This document shows, piece by piece, positions 1 to 10,636 of a stretch of 64,000 nucleotides of DNA. This DNA comes from Pusillimonas sp. MFBS29 (lineage in GTDB: Bacteria; Pseudomonadota; Gammaproteobacteria; Burkholderiales; Burkholderiaceae_B): NCBI RefSeq assembly GCF_020687695.1, contig NZ_JAJEWL010000008.1, positions 1 through 64,000 of the forward strand. The letters run 5' to 3'. How positions within the stretch are numbered: the stretch's first letter is position 1; each line of letters opens with the position of its first letter. The notes beneath the pieces were generated by a model, which saw only the letters and a program-made list of their open reading frames with translations, was not told the DNA's origin and searched no databases. The translations under genes and the position numbers were made by a program.

Positions 1-1
1 C

Positions 2-97
2 AAAATCGCAGCACGGCTCAATGAAAGGCCTAGAAAAACCTTGGACTTCAGATCCCCGGCAGATAAACTAAGCGAGGCTGTTGCAACCACCCATTGA
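2..97 (+). pseudogene. IS30-family transposase, C-terminal end only
   Basis: The frame beginning at base 2 reads 31 codons to a TGA at 95-97. It includes a run like ARLNERPRKTLDF and ends in EAVATTH. That matches the conserved C-terminus of IS30-family transposases (typically ARLNxRPRKTLGW...EAVAxTH). The rest lies left of the window, so I cannot tell whether the element is whole. It stops about ten bases before the surviving end of an IS3-family orfA, so the two elements are directly abutted or nested. Confidence 0.75.
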
Positions 98-2574
<2,477 letters not shown>

Positions 2575-2655
2575 ACGGCGCAAGGAGTCCACCTGCGGTT
2601 GTGTGAGGGCAAAAGCGAGGCGAAATCTTTCACGCAGCTCAATCTAAATATTCGT

Positions 2656-2709
2656 CAGAACGACATGGCTGTGCCTGAATAGCGGAGGCCAGAAACACTT
2701 GTCGTTCTG
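2656..2709. terminator. Long inverted repeat between convergent thiC and pcuC
   Basis: CAGAACGACA at 2656-2665 and its exact complement TGTCGTTCTG at 2700-2709 are separated by 34 bases. The repeat lies between the converging thiC remnant and the copper chaperone gene. It could form a bidirectional terminator, although the loop is large and there is no clear T-tract. It may alternatively be a remnant of a mobile element. Confidence 0.35.
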
Positions 2710-2726
2710 GTCTATTCATCGTTAAA

Positions 2727-3236
2727 TCAACCAGCCGCTGATCGAATCGCGCAGTCCATTGTAATCGCGCGACCCTGCTCGAACCACAATGTTATCGGCA
2801 AGGTTTCTCCGATTTTCAATGTCGAGGTTGGCTTTTCAAGCATAACGTGATGGCCCCCAGGCGCGAACTCGAAGCTGCCGCTGGCCGGCACCTCGATCTT
2901 GTCCGTGTGCACCATGGCAGCCATGCCGGTCACGGTCTTGCTGGCATGCAGCATGACTTTGCCGAAGGCTTTGGACTGCGCGCCGACGAGCACGACATCA
3001 CGGTCGCCGCCGTTGCTCAGCGTGAAATAGGCGGCCGATGGCAAGCGGTTAGGCAATGCGCGGATCCAGCAGTTCGTGACTGTGACACCTTCGGGCGCGG
3101 CGGCAGTGGCCGCATCGCCGAAACTGGATTGCCCCGGATGCGGGTGCGCAGGGTGATCATGCCCAGCGTGGGCCTGTGCGGACAGGGAGGTGGCGGCGGC
3201 GAACGCCGCCACGAGGAGCTTGAATGCGTACTTCAT
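2727..3236 (-). CDS. Periplasmic copper chaperone PCu(A)C, His-rich form
   Basis: PCu(A)C proteins carry Cu(I) in the periplasm and deliver it to the CuA/CuB centres of cytochrome oxidase. About 169 residues from ATG 3236 (MKYAFKLL), preferred over an upstream in-frame start because it opens a clear signal peptide ending in SAQAHA. The mature N-terminus is histidine-rich (HAGHDHPAHPHPG), a likely extra metal-binding tail. The family ligands are visible as MLHASKT...GMAAMVH followed by GGHHVMLEK. It is the last gene of a three-gene minus-strand unit with a second PCu(A)C gene 13 bases upstream and a YcnI-like gene before that. The two chaperones share the fold and ligand pattern but differ in tails. 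Confidence 0.9.
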   Translation of the reverse strand: MKYAFKLLVAAFAAATSLSAQAHAGHDHPAHPHPGQSSFGDAATAAAPEGVTVTNCWIRALPNRLPSAAYFTLSNGGDRDVVLVGAQSKAFGKVMLHASKTVTGMAAMVHTDKIEVPASGSFEFAPGGHHVMLEKPTSTLKIGETLPITLWFEQGRAITMDCAIRSAAG

Positions 3237-3249
3237 GGTTTTTCCTGTT

Positions 3250-3684
3250 TTAGTGCTTGTTATGGTGGCCACCGCTTGGCGCGCCGCTGGTCAATGGGCG
3301 CACGGGGGCTTCAATGTTGACCGTCTCACGCTTGCCGTCAGGACTCTCAAAGGTCAACGTCATGGGAACATGGTTGCCTTCGTGAACTTGCGTCTTCAGA
3401 TCGATCAGCATGATGTGGTAGCCGCCAGGCTTGAGTTCGACGGCTTGTCCAGCGGGCAATGCCAGCCGAGGAATTTGGCGCATCTTCATGACATCGTTCT
3501 CCATGATCATTTCATGAATCTCGACATGTTGAGCGGCCGGTGAGTCGGCCTGCACGAGGGCGCTGTCCGCCTTGGAGGAAAGGCGCATAAAGGCTCCTGT
3601 GGCCTGTTGCTGCGCCACGGTGGCGCGAACCCAAGGTTCGTCGACGGTCACTTGGGCGTGAGCGCTTGCGGCTACGAGCAGCAC
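3250..3684 (-). CDS. PCu(A)C copper chaperone with damaged signal peptide
   Basis: The mature region is complete: DEPWVRATV near the N-terminus, ligand block HVEIHEMIMENDVMKM, then GGYHIMLIDL, and a His-rich end (GGHHNKH). The longest unbroken frame starts at GTG 3684, giving only VLLVAASAHAQ as signal sequence, too short for export. In the same frame a TGA at 3709-3711 is preceded by ATG 3735 and an Arg-rich run. Alternatively, removing one G from the GGG at about 3705-3707 would join ATG 3712 to ETLATAGVLLVAA, a normal signal peptide. So either a nonsense codon or a one-base insertion is present, or there is a sequence error. Context (the copper operon) supports export as the original role. 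Confidence 0.75.
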   Translation of the reverse strand: MLLVAASAHAQVTVDEPWVRATVAQQQATGAFMRLSSKADSALVQADSPAAQHVEIHEMIMENDVMKMRQIPRLALPAGQAVELKPGGYHIMLIDLKTQVHEGNHVPMTLTFESPDGKRETVNIEAPVRPLTSGAPSGGHHNKH

Positions 3685-3754
3685 GCCGGCGGTGGCGAGG
3701 GTCTCCCTTCATAGCCGACGCGCTCTTTGAGGCATCGGCCACCAGTGTGGGTGG

Positions 3755-4291
3755 CTACTGCTTGGGCAGCAGCGTCAGTCCCGGTGCGGGAGAATCGGAA
3801 TGGTCATCTGGCGCTTTCTTATTGGCTGAAGGCAGGTCGATCCAGCGCGCCACACCCTGTTCGCACTCTTGTACGACAGGAAAGTACAGCGTGGTATCAG
3901 GCGCCGATTCGCCGCTCAGGTAGCCTACAAAGACGAATTCGTCGTAGTGTTCGTCCAGCAGCGGGCCGCCTGACCAGATCACCTCTTTGACGCCTGACGT
4001 GACCTTGGCGCCGTATTGTGTGTAGGGCTTGGCGTAATCGCCTTTGACAGTCTGAAGCGTCCACCCGGCCTTGGGTTGAGGCTTGACGCCGACGACCCCT
4101 TCAGGGACACGGACGCGGATTTTTGTGGTGGGTGAACCTTTGCAGCCGTGCGGAACGCTGAAAACGGCTTTGTAGCCGCTGTCTGCCGACGCTTGCTTGA
4201 TTTGAAGCGTTACGTGCGAGTACGCCGCAGGGGCGAGAAAGAATGCGGCCAGCATGACGGTGGCACGCGTGCGAACGCGAAGAATGGACAT
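3755..4291 (-). CDS. YcnI-family (DUF1775) copper-binding protein
   Basis: About 178 residues. Start chosen at ATG 4291 (MSILRVRTRATVML) because it opens a signal peptide that ends APAAYS, leaving histidine as the first mature residue (HVTLQIK). In characterised YcnI proteins the N-terminal amine and His, with a Trp, form a mono-histidine brace for Cu(II); a candidate Trp is in EVIWSGG. A DUF1775 core follows (VPHGCKGSPTTKI, RVPEGV). Family members usually have a C-terminal membrane anchor, which I do not see here; the protein ends in a Pro/Leu-rich tail. First gene of the copper unit, upstream of two PCu(A)C genes, so a role in periplasmic copper acquisition is likely. Confidence 0.85.
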   Translation of the reverse strand: MSILRVRTRATVMLAAFFLAPAAYSHVTLQIKQASADSGYKAVFSVPHGCKGSPTTKIRVRVPEGVVGVKPQPKAGWTLQTVKGDYAKPYTQYGAKVTSGVKEVIWSGGPLLDEHYDEFVFVGYLSGESAPDTTLYFPVVQECEQGVARWIDLPSANKKAPDDHSDSPAPGLTLLPKQ

Positions 4292-4488
4292 GAAAAAACC
4301 TCGGGAATGAAATCGTTGGAAAGTGACCGGGTCAAGCACGATCACTTACGAAAAATCAACCGAGGTTTGAAGGGGGAGCACGTGAGCCCAGTGGCGGACC
4401 CAGCGCGGACATCGGCGGCATGAGGCATAATGACACGGTATGTTTTACCGTTGGTATCCAACCATACCGCCCCCATCCAGTTTTCAGC

Positions 4489-5193
4489 ATGACATCCCCC
4501 TCCCCTAGAACACCTGAAGAATCTGCCGCGCTTTCTTCGGTATGGACGCTTACCATGCCCGTTGCCATGGGGTATATGCCCCTGGGCATGGTATTTGGAT
4601 TTCTGTTCGTACAAGCCGGTGCAACGGCGTGGCTGGCCGTCCTGGCCAGCATTGTTGTCTATGCAGGCGCTGCGCAATACATGATGATTCCCATGATCGC
4701 CGCAGGACTGCCCGTGAGCTCCATTGCCCTGGCCACGCTGATCATCAATCTGCGCCATATGTTTTATGGGCTGTCATTGCTGGGCAAGTTTCCACAATCA
4801 AAACTGCCCCGCTGGTATATGGTGTTTGCCCTTACCGACGAAACATACTCTGTACTGACCACTTTGCCCACCGGTACCCCGGCGCGCCAGCTGCTTGGCA
4901 TTGCTGCCCTGAACCATATCTGGTGGGTGTTGGGAACGGCTATCGGCGCCATCATTGGCGCACAGGCTCAACTGCCTTTATCGGGTCTGGACTTCGTGCT
5001 TGCCGCGCTGTTTGCCGTGCTGGCCGTGGAGCAGTGGCGTATTAAAACCTCCCCGCTTCCACTCTGGACGGCATTGGTATCCTATGCCTTGGCCTACGCT
5101 GTTGCACCGGCACACGCCCTGGTGATCGCGATTGCGCTGTCCATTGCCGCAGGCATGTTCTGCCGGCCTCGCGCAGACCGGAGGGGAGCTTAA
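4489..5193 (+). CDS. azlC: AzlC-family branched-chain amino acid exporter, large subunit
   Basis: AzlC and AzlD together form an inner-membrane exporter for branched-chain amino acids and analogues (YgaZ/YgaH in E. coli). This is about 234 residues from ATG 4489 (MTSPSPRTPE); an upstream in-frame start exists but adds a non-conserved leader. Family signatures visible are GYMPLGMVFGF, YAGAAQYMM, INLRHMFYGLSL and FALTDETYSV. Multiple hydrophobic segments run through to the C-terminus. The stop overlaps the azlD start by one base (TAATG), indicating translational coupling. It diverges from the copper operon across about 200 bases in which I see no clear regulatory site. Confidence 0.92.
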   Translation: MTSPSPRTPEESAALSSVWTLTMPVAMGYMPLGMVFGFLFVQAGATAWLAVLASIVVYAGAAQYMMIPMIAAGLPVSSIALATLIINLRHMFYGLSLLGKFPQSKLPRWYMVFALTDETYSVLTTLPTGTPARQLLGIAALNHIWWVLGTAIGAIIGAQAQLPLSGLDFVLAALFAVLAVEQWRIKTSPLPLWTALVSYALAYAVAPAHALVIAIALSIAAGMFCRPRADRRGA

Positions 5194-5528
5194 TGGAAAC
5201 CCTTTATGTGCTGGGCGTACTTGCCGCCATGGCTGCAGTCACATTCGCACTGCGCGCCATACCGTTTTTTGCGGCGCAATGGCTGCGCAACAACCCTTTG
5301 ATCAGGCACCTTGGGCGATTCCTGCCGCTGGCCATCATGACATTGCTGGTGCTGCATTCCGTGGTTGGCCTGGCCGGCCAGCACGCTGCCAAACCCTGGC
5401 CGGAGCTGGCTGCGCTCGCACTGACTGTGCTGGCGCAATGGAAAACAAGAAATCCCCTGGTCAGCATTGCGGCCGGCACGTTTGTATACGTGGTCATGCG
5501 CAATAATCTGCTGGCATTCGTTTCTTAG
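5193..5528 (+). CDS. azlD: AzlD-family exporter small subunit
   Basis: 111 residues, almost entirely hydrophobic with about four membrane segments, the usual AzlD size. Visible family features are TFALRAIPFF near the N-terminus, the RNNPLIRHLGRFLP loop and the C-terminal RNPLVSIAAGTF. It is required with AzlC for branched-chain amino acid efflux in studied members. It starts inside the azlC stop codon and is followed 17 bases later by a quinone oxidoreductase, so the three genes may form one transcript. Confidence 0.92.
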   Translation: METLYVLGVLAAMAAVTFALRAIPFFAAQWLRNNPLIRHLGRFLPLAIMTLLVLHSVVGLAGQHAAKPWPELAALALTVLAQWKTRNPLVSIAAGTFVYVVMRNNLLAFVS

Positions 5529-5545
5529 TGAACCAAAGGATAAAT

Positions 5546-6520
5546 ATGCATACCGCCATTGTCCTGCGTGAAGCAGGCCGCCCCGAGCAACTCAATTTAG
5601 AAAGCATCAACGTTCCTGAGCCCAGCCCTGGCGAAGTCCAGGTCCGTCACGAAGCCATTGGGGTCAATTTCCACGACGTCTACGTGCGCTCCGGCCTGTA
5701 CAAAACCTTACCCTTGCCTGGCATTCCCGGCCTGGAAGCGGCCGGCGTCGTCACCGCGACAGGGGCCGGCGTCGAACACTTCAGAGAGGGTGACCGTGTG
5801 GCCTACTTCACCAGCCTTTACGGAGGCTATGCCAGCGGGCGCGTCATTTCACAAGAGCAGTTGATTCCCTTGCCCGAAGCAATCTCTTTCGAGCTCGCGG
5901 CCTCGCACCTGCTCAAGGGCCTGACTTCATACGCACTCGCGCATGAGGTCTATACTGTCAAACCCGGCGACACCGTGTTGGTTCATGCTGCGGCCGGCGG
6001 CGTAGGCTCCTTGCTGTGCCAGTGGGCGGCCGCTGCCGGCGCCACCGTCATTGGCACAGTAGGCTCTGCAGAAAAAGCGGAATCTGCACGCCGTTATGGG
6101 TGTTCACATATCGTGCTCTATCGTGAAAAAGACTTTGTGCCACGCGTGCAAGAAATCACTGACAGCAAAGGCGTTCAGGTCGCCTATGATTCGGTCGGCA
6201 AGGATACATTCGCTGGCTCACTGGCCTGCCTGGCGCCCTCTGGCCATCTGGCCAATTTCGGACAGTCCTCCGGCCCGATTCCTCCGTTCGAGATATCTCA
6301 ACTGTTCCCCAAATCGAATTCTGTTTCTCGCCTGAACGTATTCGTGCATTTTCGTGATATCGCGCGCCGTCGCCAGGCTGCACAAGCCTTATTCACAGCC
6401 TTTCAAGACGGCACCCTTCAGCCTTCACCCATTCAACGCTTTGCTCTGTCAGAAGCTGCTCAGGCGCACCACAGTCTGGAATCACGCGATCGGCAGCATG
6501 CGCTGGTTCTGGTTCCTTGA
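5546..6520 (+). CDS. NADPH:quinone oxidoreductase, zeta-crystallin type
   Basis: About 324 residues of a zinc-less medium-chain dehydrogenase. Start at ATG 5546 (MHTAIVLREAG), which has AAAGGA eight bases upstream; the in-frame GTG at 5528 overlaps the azlD stop and has none. Visible: the GroES-like part with GVNFHDVYVRSGLY, the GLEAAGVV block, then the Rossmann motif VHAAAGGVGSLLCQWA for NADPH. The Cys/His zinc ligands of alcohol dehydrogenases are absent, as in QorA. Likely a cytosolic one-electron or two-electron quinone/enal reductase; the substrate cannot be read from sequence. Confidence 0.88.
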   Translation: MHTAIVLREAGRPEQLNLESINVPEPSPGEVQVRHEAIGVNFHDVYVRSGLYKTLPLPGIPGLEAAGVVTATGAGVEHFREGDRVAYFTSLYGGYASGRVISQEQLIPLPEAISFELAASHLLKGLTSYALAHEVYTVKPGDTVLVHAAAGGVGSLLCQWAAAAGATVIGTVGSAEKAESARRYGCSHIVLYREKDFVPRVQEITDSKGVQVAYDSVGKDTFAGSLACLAPSGHLANFGQSSGPIPPFEISQLFPKSNSVSRLNVFVHFRDIARRRQAAQALFTAFQDGTLQPSPIQRFALSEAAQAHHSLESRDRQHALVLVP

Positions 6521-6540
6521 GCCACCAATCTGTTGGATTA

Positions 6541-6584
6541 ACACCTCTACCATGGCACATTAATGTCGTTACGGGTGGAGGTGT
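6541..6584. terminator. Hairpin between convergent oxidoreductase and Bug gene
   Basis: ACACCTCTACC (6541-6551) pairs with GGTGGAGGTGT (6574-6584) over 11 positions with one G-U pair. It lies 18 bases past the stop of the Bug receptor gene on the minus strand and 20 bases past the oxidoreductase stop on the plus strand. It is likely a shared transcription end or a 3' stabilising structure. There is no long T-tract. Confidence 0.45.
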
Positions 6585-6602
6585 CCATCCCATTGCTACC
6601 GA

Positions 6603-7574
6603 TTAGTCGAGCTTGATGCCAGCCTTGCGGATCACGTCGCCCCACATCTGGCCTTCACTCTTCGCAAATGCTGCGAACTCCTCCGGGCTCATAGGCATTG
6701 GCTGTATGCCCAGCAAGTCGAATTTCTCGATAATGACATCGCTCTTGAGCGCGTTATTCAGCGCACCACTCAACTTGTTGACGATGTCATCAGGCGTATC
6801 TTTAGGCGCCACGAAACCCTGCCAGGCATAGGCCTCGAAACCCTTGATTCCTAGTTCGTCAAAAGTCGGCACATCAGGCAACACGCTAAGGCGCGTGGGG
6901 GTTGCCACAGCCAGCACCCTGAGCTTGCCTGCATTGATCATTTGTATGGATGGCGGTAAATCCACAAACATGGATTCCACCTGTCCGCTCATGAGATCCT
7001 GCAAAGCGGGTGCCGACCCTTTGTAGGGGACATGAAGCAGGTCTACATTTTCGCGCTGATTGAATAGTTCAAGCGCTACATGCAACGGCGAGCCATGCCC
7101 GGAAGACGCAGAGGTGACCTTCCCCGGCTGCTTGCGTACGATGTCCATGAATTCCTGCAGATTCTTGGCTGGGAATTCTGGGTTCACCGCCAGGACCAGC
7201 GGCATACGCCCCAATCCGCCAATGAAGGTGAAGTCCGTTTTGACGTCATAGGTCAGTTCAGTATAAAGCGCGGGATTAAACGCGAGGGTACCCGAATCGG
7301 CCGTACCGAATGTGTATCCATCAGGCGTCGCGCGGGCGATCTGCGTCGCACCGATAATGCTGGCGGCGCCGGGCTTGTTGTCGATGACTATCGTCTGACC
7401 TAGAGATGAGCCCATTTCGTTGGCCAAATGACGCGCCATCACATCGGTCGTGCCGCCTGCAGCATAAGGCACAACCCAACGCATGGTGCGATCAGGAAAA
7501 TCCCCGGCTGCGGCGGTATGCATGAGTGCTGCGGCCGACAGCGCGCCAATCAGTTTGAATAAGGTCTTGTTCAA
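6603..7574 (-). CDS. Bug-family (TctC-type) periplasmic solute receptor
   Basis: About 324 residues. A TTG at 7574 (LNKTLFKLIG) is the best start, with GGAG seven bases upstream; the frame also opens at TTG 7586, but that one overlaps the ribosome-binding site. Signal peptide ending HTAAAG, then the typical Bug opening FPDRTMRWVVPYAAGGTTD, the cis-loop PDGYTFG, HVPYKGSAPALQDL and DVPTFDELG. Bug proteins bind carboxylates and feed TctAB-type permeases; no tctAB lies beside this one. The gene sits 21 bases after an RpiR regulator gene and diverges from iolCB, so its ligand may be a sugar acid related to inositol breakdown (inference). Confidence 0.9.
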   Translation of the reverse strand: MNKTLFKLIGALSAAALMHTAAAGDFPDRTMRWVVPYAAGGTTDVMARHLANEMGSSLGQTIVIDNKPGAASIIGATQIARATPDGYTFGTADSGTLAFNPALYTELTYDVKTDFTFIGGLGRMPLVLAVNPEFPAKNLQEFMDIVRKQPGKVTSASSGHGSPLHVALELFNQRENVDLLHVPYKGSAPALQDLMSGQVESMFVDLPPSIQMINAGKLRVLAVATPTRLSVLPDVPTFDELGIKGFEAYAWQGFVAPKDTPDDIVNKLSGALNNALKSDVIIEKFDLLGIQPMPMSPEEFAAFAKSEGQMWGDVIRKAGIKLD

Positions 7575-7595
7575 GTTTGTCTCCAATAAAAAAAG

Positions 7596-8459
7596 TCAGA
7601 AAGTCGATTTCTCATGGCCATACTCGATGGCTGAATGTTGTTCGAGGCGGTAGGCCAAGGCAATGAATAGTGCCTGGGCCAAACAAATCGTCGAGGTAAG
7701 TGTCCTGAAGCCGAATGCAGTGTGTTCCCTGGTAAACAACACAACATTGGCCAGCGGACAGATCGGCGCGAGCGATGTATCAGTAATCAACAAGATGTTT
7801 GCACCGCATGCCCGGGCCTGCTCCAGGCATTTTGTGGTTTCCGGTGCGTACGGGGCTGCGGTAATAGCCAGCAATGTATCGCCAGGCTCCATGGTGCGAA
7901 CGGCCAGCGTTGGCGTGCTGCCCATACCCGACACAAAATGCGTGCGCTTGCTCAGATTGCGCAAGGCATAGACCAGATAGGCCGCCACCGATAGTGACCG
8001 GCCCATGCCCACTACATAGATGTCGCGTGTGGTGGCAAGCAGCTCAACGGCGCGCTCGAAGGCCTGATCGTCCAACTCCCCCGACAGCTCATCCAGACCG
8101 TCTTTACTCGCCTGGATGAATGAATGAGCCAACATGGCGCCGGAATCTGGCGCTCCACTTGCCATTTCCCTGCGTATGCGTTCGGCATAGCTAACCGGTG
8201 AAGCGTCGCTGGCGCGCATCGCGTCGCGAAACACGCCTTGAAGCTCGCTATAGCCGGAGAATCCGAAGCGCTGCGCGAAGCGCACAACGGCTGAGGGCTG
8301 CACGGCACAAGCGCCGGCAATATCCTGCACCCGCTGGAATGCGATTTGGGCCTGATGGCTCTCGAGATAGACGGCAATGCGCTGCAGTTGCTTGGGCAGC
8401 TTAGGAAACTGCTCCGTGACCGCATCGAGAAACACGCGCTGATCTGCATTTGGCTTCAT
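7596..8459 (-). CDS. RpiR/MurR-family transcriptional regulator
   Basis: 287 residues. N-terminal RpiR-type HTH (about 1-80), with VQDIAGACAVQPSAVVRFAQRFGF as the recognition region split over the helix pair, and a C-terminal SIS domain (about 120-260) showing VVGMGRSLSVAAYL and ITAAPYAPET. SIS domains of this family sense phosphosugars or sugar-related ligands. The gene starts at ATG 8459 with AAGGGGC upstream and diverges from iolC over 207 bases that contain a perfect AT-rich inverted repeat. It probably controls both iolCB and the Bug gene that follows it (inference). Confidence 0.9.
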   Translation of the reverse strand: MKPNADQRVFLDAVTEQFPKLPKQLQRIAVYLESHQAQIAFQRVQDIAGACAVQPSAVVRFAQRFGFSGYSELQGVFRDAMRASDASPVSYAERIRREMASGAPDSGAMLAHSFIQASKDGLDELSGELDDQAFERAVELLATTRDIYVVGMGRSLSVAAYLVYALRNLSKRTHFVSGMGSTPTLAVRTMEPGDTLLAITAAPYAPETTKCLEQARACGANILLITDTSLAPICPLANVVLFTREHTAFGFRTLTSTICLAQALFIALAYRLEQHSAIEYGHEKSTF

Positions 8460-8535
8460 AGTCGTTTGCCCCTTATGGTCGTCTCATTGGCGCCAATGTT
8501 ACGGCTGCCGAGCTTGCCGGCCATAATACAACAAT

Positions 8536-8562
8536 TTTTCTATTTTAAAAAGAAATAGAAAA
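8536..8562. promoter_or_regulatory. Candidate RpiR operator between rpiR-like gene and iolC
   Basis: TTTTCTATTT (8536-8545) and AAATAGAAAA (8553-8562) are perfect 10-base inverted arms with a 7-base spacer, in a markedly AT-rich part of the divergent intergenic region. Position and symmetry fit an operator for the adjacent RpiR protein. This is inferred from position; the family has no single fixed consensus. Confidence 0.45.
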
Positions 8563-8666
8563 TTATTTGAAATAAAACAGGAAAACCCGTAAAGTACTCT
8601 CTTTCATATCGTTCCAATCTGCTGCCCGTTCGCCGAAGACAGGCCTTCCGACTTAAAGAATTCGCC

Positions 8667-10628
8667 ATGAAACACGCTACACATTCCGAGACCTCGCAGC
8701 GTCCCCTGGATCTCATTTGTCTGGGCAGGCTTGCCGTCGACCTGTATTCTCAGCAGGTCGGGGCACGCCTTGAAGACAGCAGCAGTTTTGCCAAGTATCT
8801 CGGCGGCTCGTCCGGGAACATCGCCTTCGGAACAGCAAGACTGGGCTTGAAGTCCTCCATGCTGACGCGTGTGGGCGATGACCACATGGGCCGATTTCTC
8901 ATCGAAACACTGCAGGCCGAAGGCTGCGACACCAGCCACATTGCGATCGACCCGCAACGCCTGACGGCGCTAGTCCTTCTGGGCATCAAAGACAGGGAAA
9001 CCTTTCCGCTGATTTTCTATCGGGAAAATTGTGCAGATATGGCCGTATCACCCGCTGATTTTGACGATGATTACATCGCCTCCGCAAAGGGTTTGCTGAT
9101 TACCGGCACCCATCTTTCCTCACCGCAAGTGCTAGAAACCAGTCTTGCTGCGTTACAAGCGGCGCGCAGACACGACGTAAAAACCGTCCTGGATATTGAC
9201 TATCGCCCGGTTCTGTGGGGCCTTACCGCCCGGGCTGACGGCGAGAACCGCTACGTTGCCAGCGATAAGGTATCGTCGGATCTGCAGAAAGTCCTGCCCT
9301 TGTTCGACCTGATAGTCGGCACTGAAGAGGAATTCATGATTGCCGGAGGCTCTTCGGATATCTTGGCTGCTTTGCACCAAGTGCGGTCGGTTACGAAGGC
9401 AACACTCGTCCTGAAGCGCGGTGCCGACGGGTGCAACGTTTTCGAGCATGAGATTCCCCACGAGCTGCCCAGTACCTATCCTACGTTCAAAGTCAGCGTC
9501 TTTAACGTACTGGGCGCAGGGGATGCCTTTATGTCGGGCCTGCTCAAAGGCTGGCTCGAGGGGCGATCCTGGGAGGCATCATGCCGCATTGCTAACGCCT
9601 GCGGCGCGCTGGTGGTATCACGCCATGGTTGTGCACCCGCAATGCCCACCTTGGCAGAGCTTGATTATTTCTTCGGTGAGGCCGATCTGAGTCAGCCGCT
9701 CGAGCATGACCGCCGCCTGCAGCGCTTGCACCGAAGCAGCGCAAAACAACGGCGATGGAAAGACCTGGCCGTATTTGCTTTCGACCATCGTAGCCAAATG
9801 CTGGAACTCGCACAACGCTGCAACGCTGACGTGGCACGCATTCCCGAGCTGAAGCGTCTTTTCGTTAAAGCCGTGGACCAGACGGAGCAATGGTTGCAAC
9901 ACAGCGAGCATGCCAACACCGACATCGGCATTCTGGCGGACGAGCGTTATGGCCAGGATGCGCTCAACGCAGCCACTGGCCGCGGCTGGTGGATCGGGCG
10001 GCCGGTGGAGCTACCCGGCTCATTACCAATACGCTTTGAATATGGCCGCAGCATCGGCACCAATCTCGTTTCATGGCCACGCGAACACATTATCAAATGC
10101 CTGATCAATTACGATACCGAACAGCCTGTGCCACTGCGCACCGAACAAGAAACTCAAATAAAAAGCCTATACGATGCCGCACAAGCGAGCGGGCATGACT
10201 TACTGTTGGAGATCATTCCCCCGGCGAGCCCCCAACTCGACCCGGACACCCAAATTCTGCACGCTGCAACCCGCTTGTACGCCTTGGGAATACAGCCAGA
10301 GTGGTGGAAGATTGGCGCCTTGCATAGGGCAGAAAGCTGGCAAAAGCTGGACGCACTGATTGATGCGAATGACCCCTATTGCAAGGGCGTCGTGCTGCTG
10401 GGCCTGGCTGCGCCGCTGGAAGACGTCACGTCGGGCTTCGGCCTGGCTGCTGCAAGCCAATACTGTAAAGGCTTCACCGTCGGCCGGACCATTTTCCAGG
10501 CCCCCAGTGAAGCCTGGCTGGCAGGCCGTATCAATGATGATGAACTCGTACATCAAGTACGCAACAATTTCGAAACACTGATCACGGCGTGGACTTCAGC
10601 ACGCCACCAAACGATTGCAACTGTTTAG
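8667..10628 (+). CDS. iolC: Bifunctional 5-dehydro-2-deoxygluconokinase / DUF2090 aldolase
   Basis: 653 residues in two parts. Residues about 15-340 are a PfkB/ribokinase-type kinase: GGSSGNIAFGTARLG, then the signature NVLGAGDAFMSG with catalytic D286. It should phosphorylate 2-deoxy-5-keto-gluconate (DKG). Residues about 355-640 are a DUF2090 domain (starts DLAVFAFDHRSQ, later LLLEIIPP and KGFTVGRTIF), a TIM-barrel class I aldolase relative that in such fusions is annotated as the DKG-phosphate aldolase, yielding dihydroxyacetone phosphate and malonate semialdehyde. IolC alone is about 320 residues, so the fusion is clear. iolB follows after 8 bases; iolD, iolE and iolG are not in the window. 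Confidence 0.92.
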   Translation: MKHATHSETSQRPLDLICLGRLAVDLYSQQVGARLEDSSSFAKYLGGSSGNIAFGTARLGLKSSMLTRVGDDHMGRFLIETLQAEGCDTSHIAIDPQRLTALVLLGIKDRETFPLIFYRENCADMAVSPADFDDDYIASAKGLLITGTHLSSPQVLETSLAALQAARRHDVKTVLDIDYRPVLWGLTARADGENRYVASDKVSSDLQKVLPLFDLIVGTEEEFMIAGGSSDILAALHQVRSVTKATLVLKRGADGCNVFEHEIPHELPSTYPTFKVSVFNVLGAGDAFMSGLLKGWLEGRSWEASCRIANACGALVVSRHGCAPAMPTLAELDYFFGEADLSQPLEHDRRLQRLHRSSAKQRRWKDLAVFAFDHRSQMLELAQRCNADVARIPELKRLFVKAVDQTEQWLQHSEHANTDIGILADERYGQDALNAATGRGWWIGRPVELPGSLPIRFEYGRSIGTNLVSWPREHIIKCLINYDTEQPVPLRTEQETQIKSLYDAAQASGHDLLLEIIPPASPQLDPDTQILHAATRLYALGIQPEWWKIGALHRAESWQKLDALIDANDPYCKGVVLLGLAAPLEDVTSGFGLAAASQYCKGFTVGRTIFQAPSEAWLAGRINDDELVHQVRNNFETLITAWTSARHQTIATV

Positions 10629-10636
10629 GACGAACC

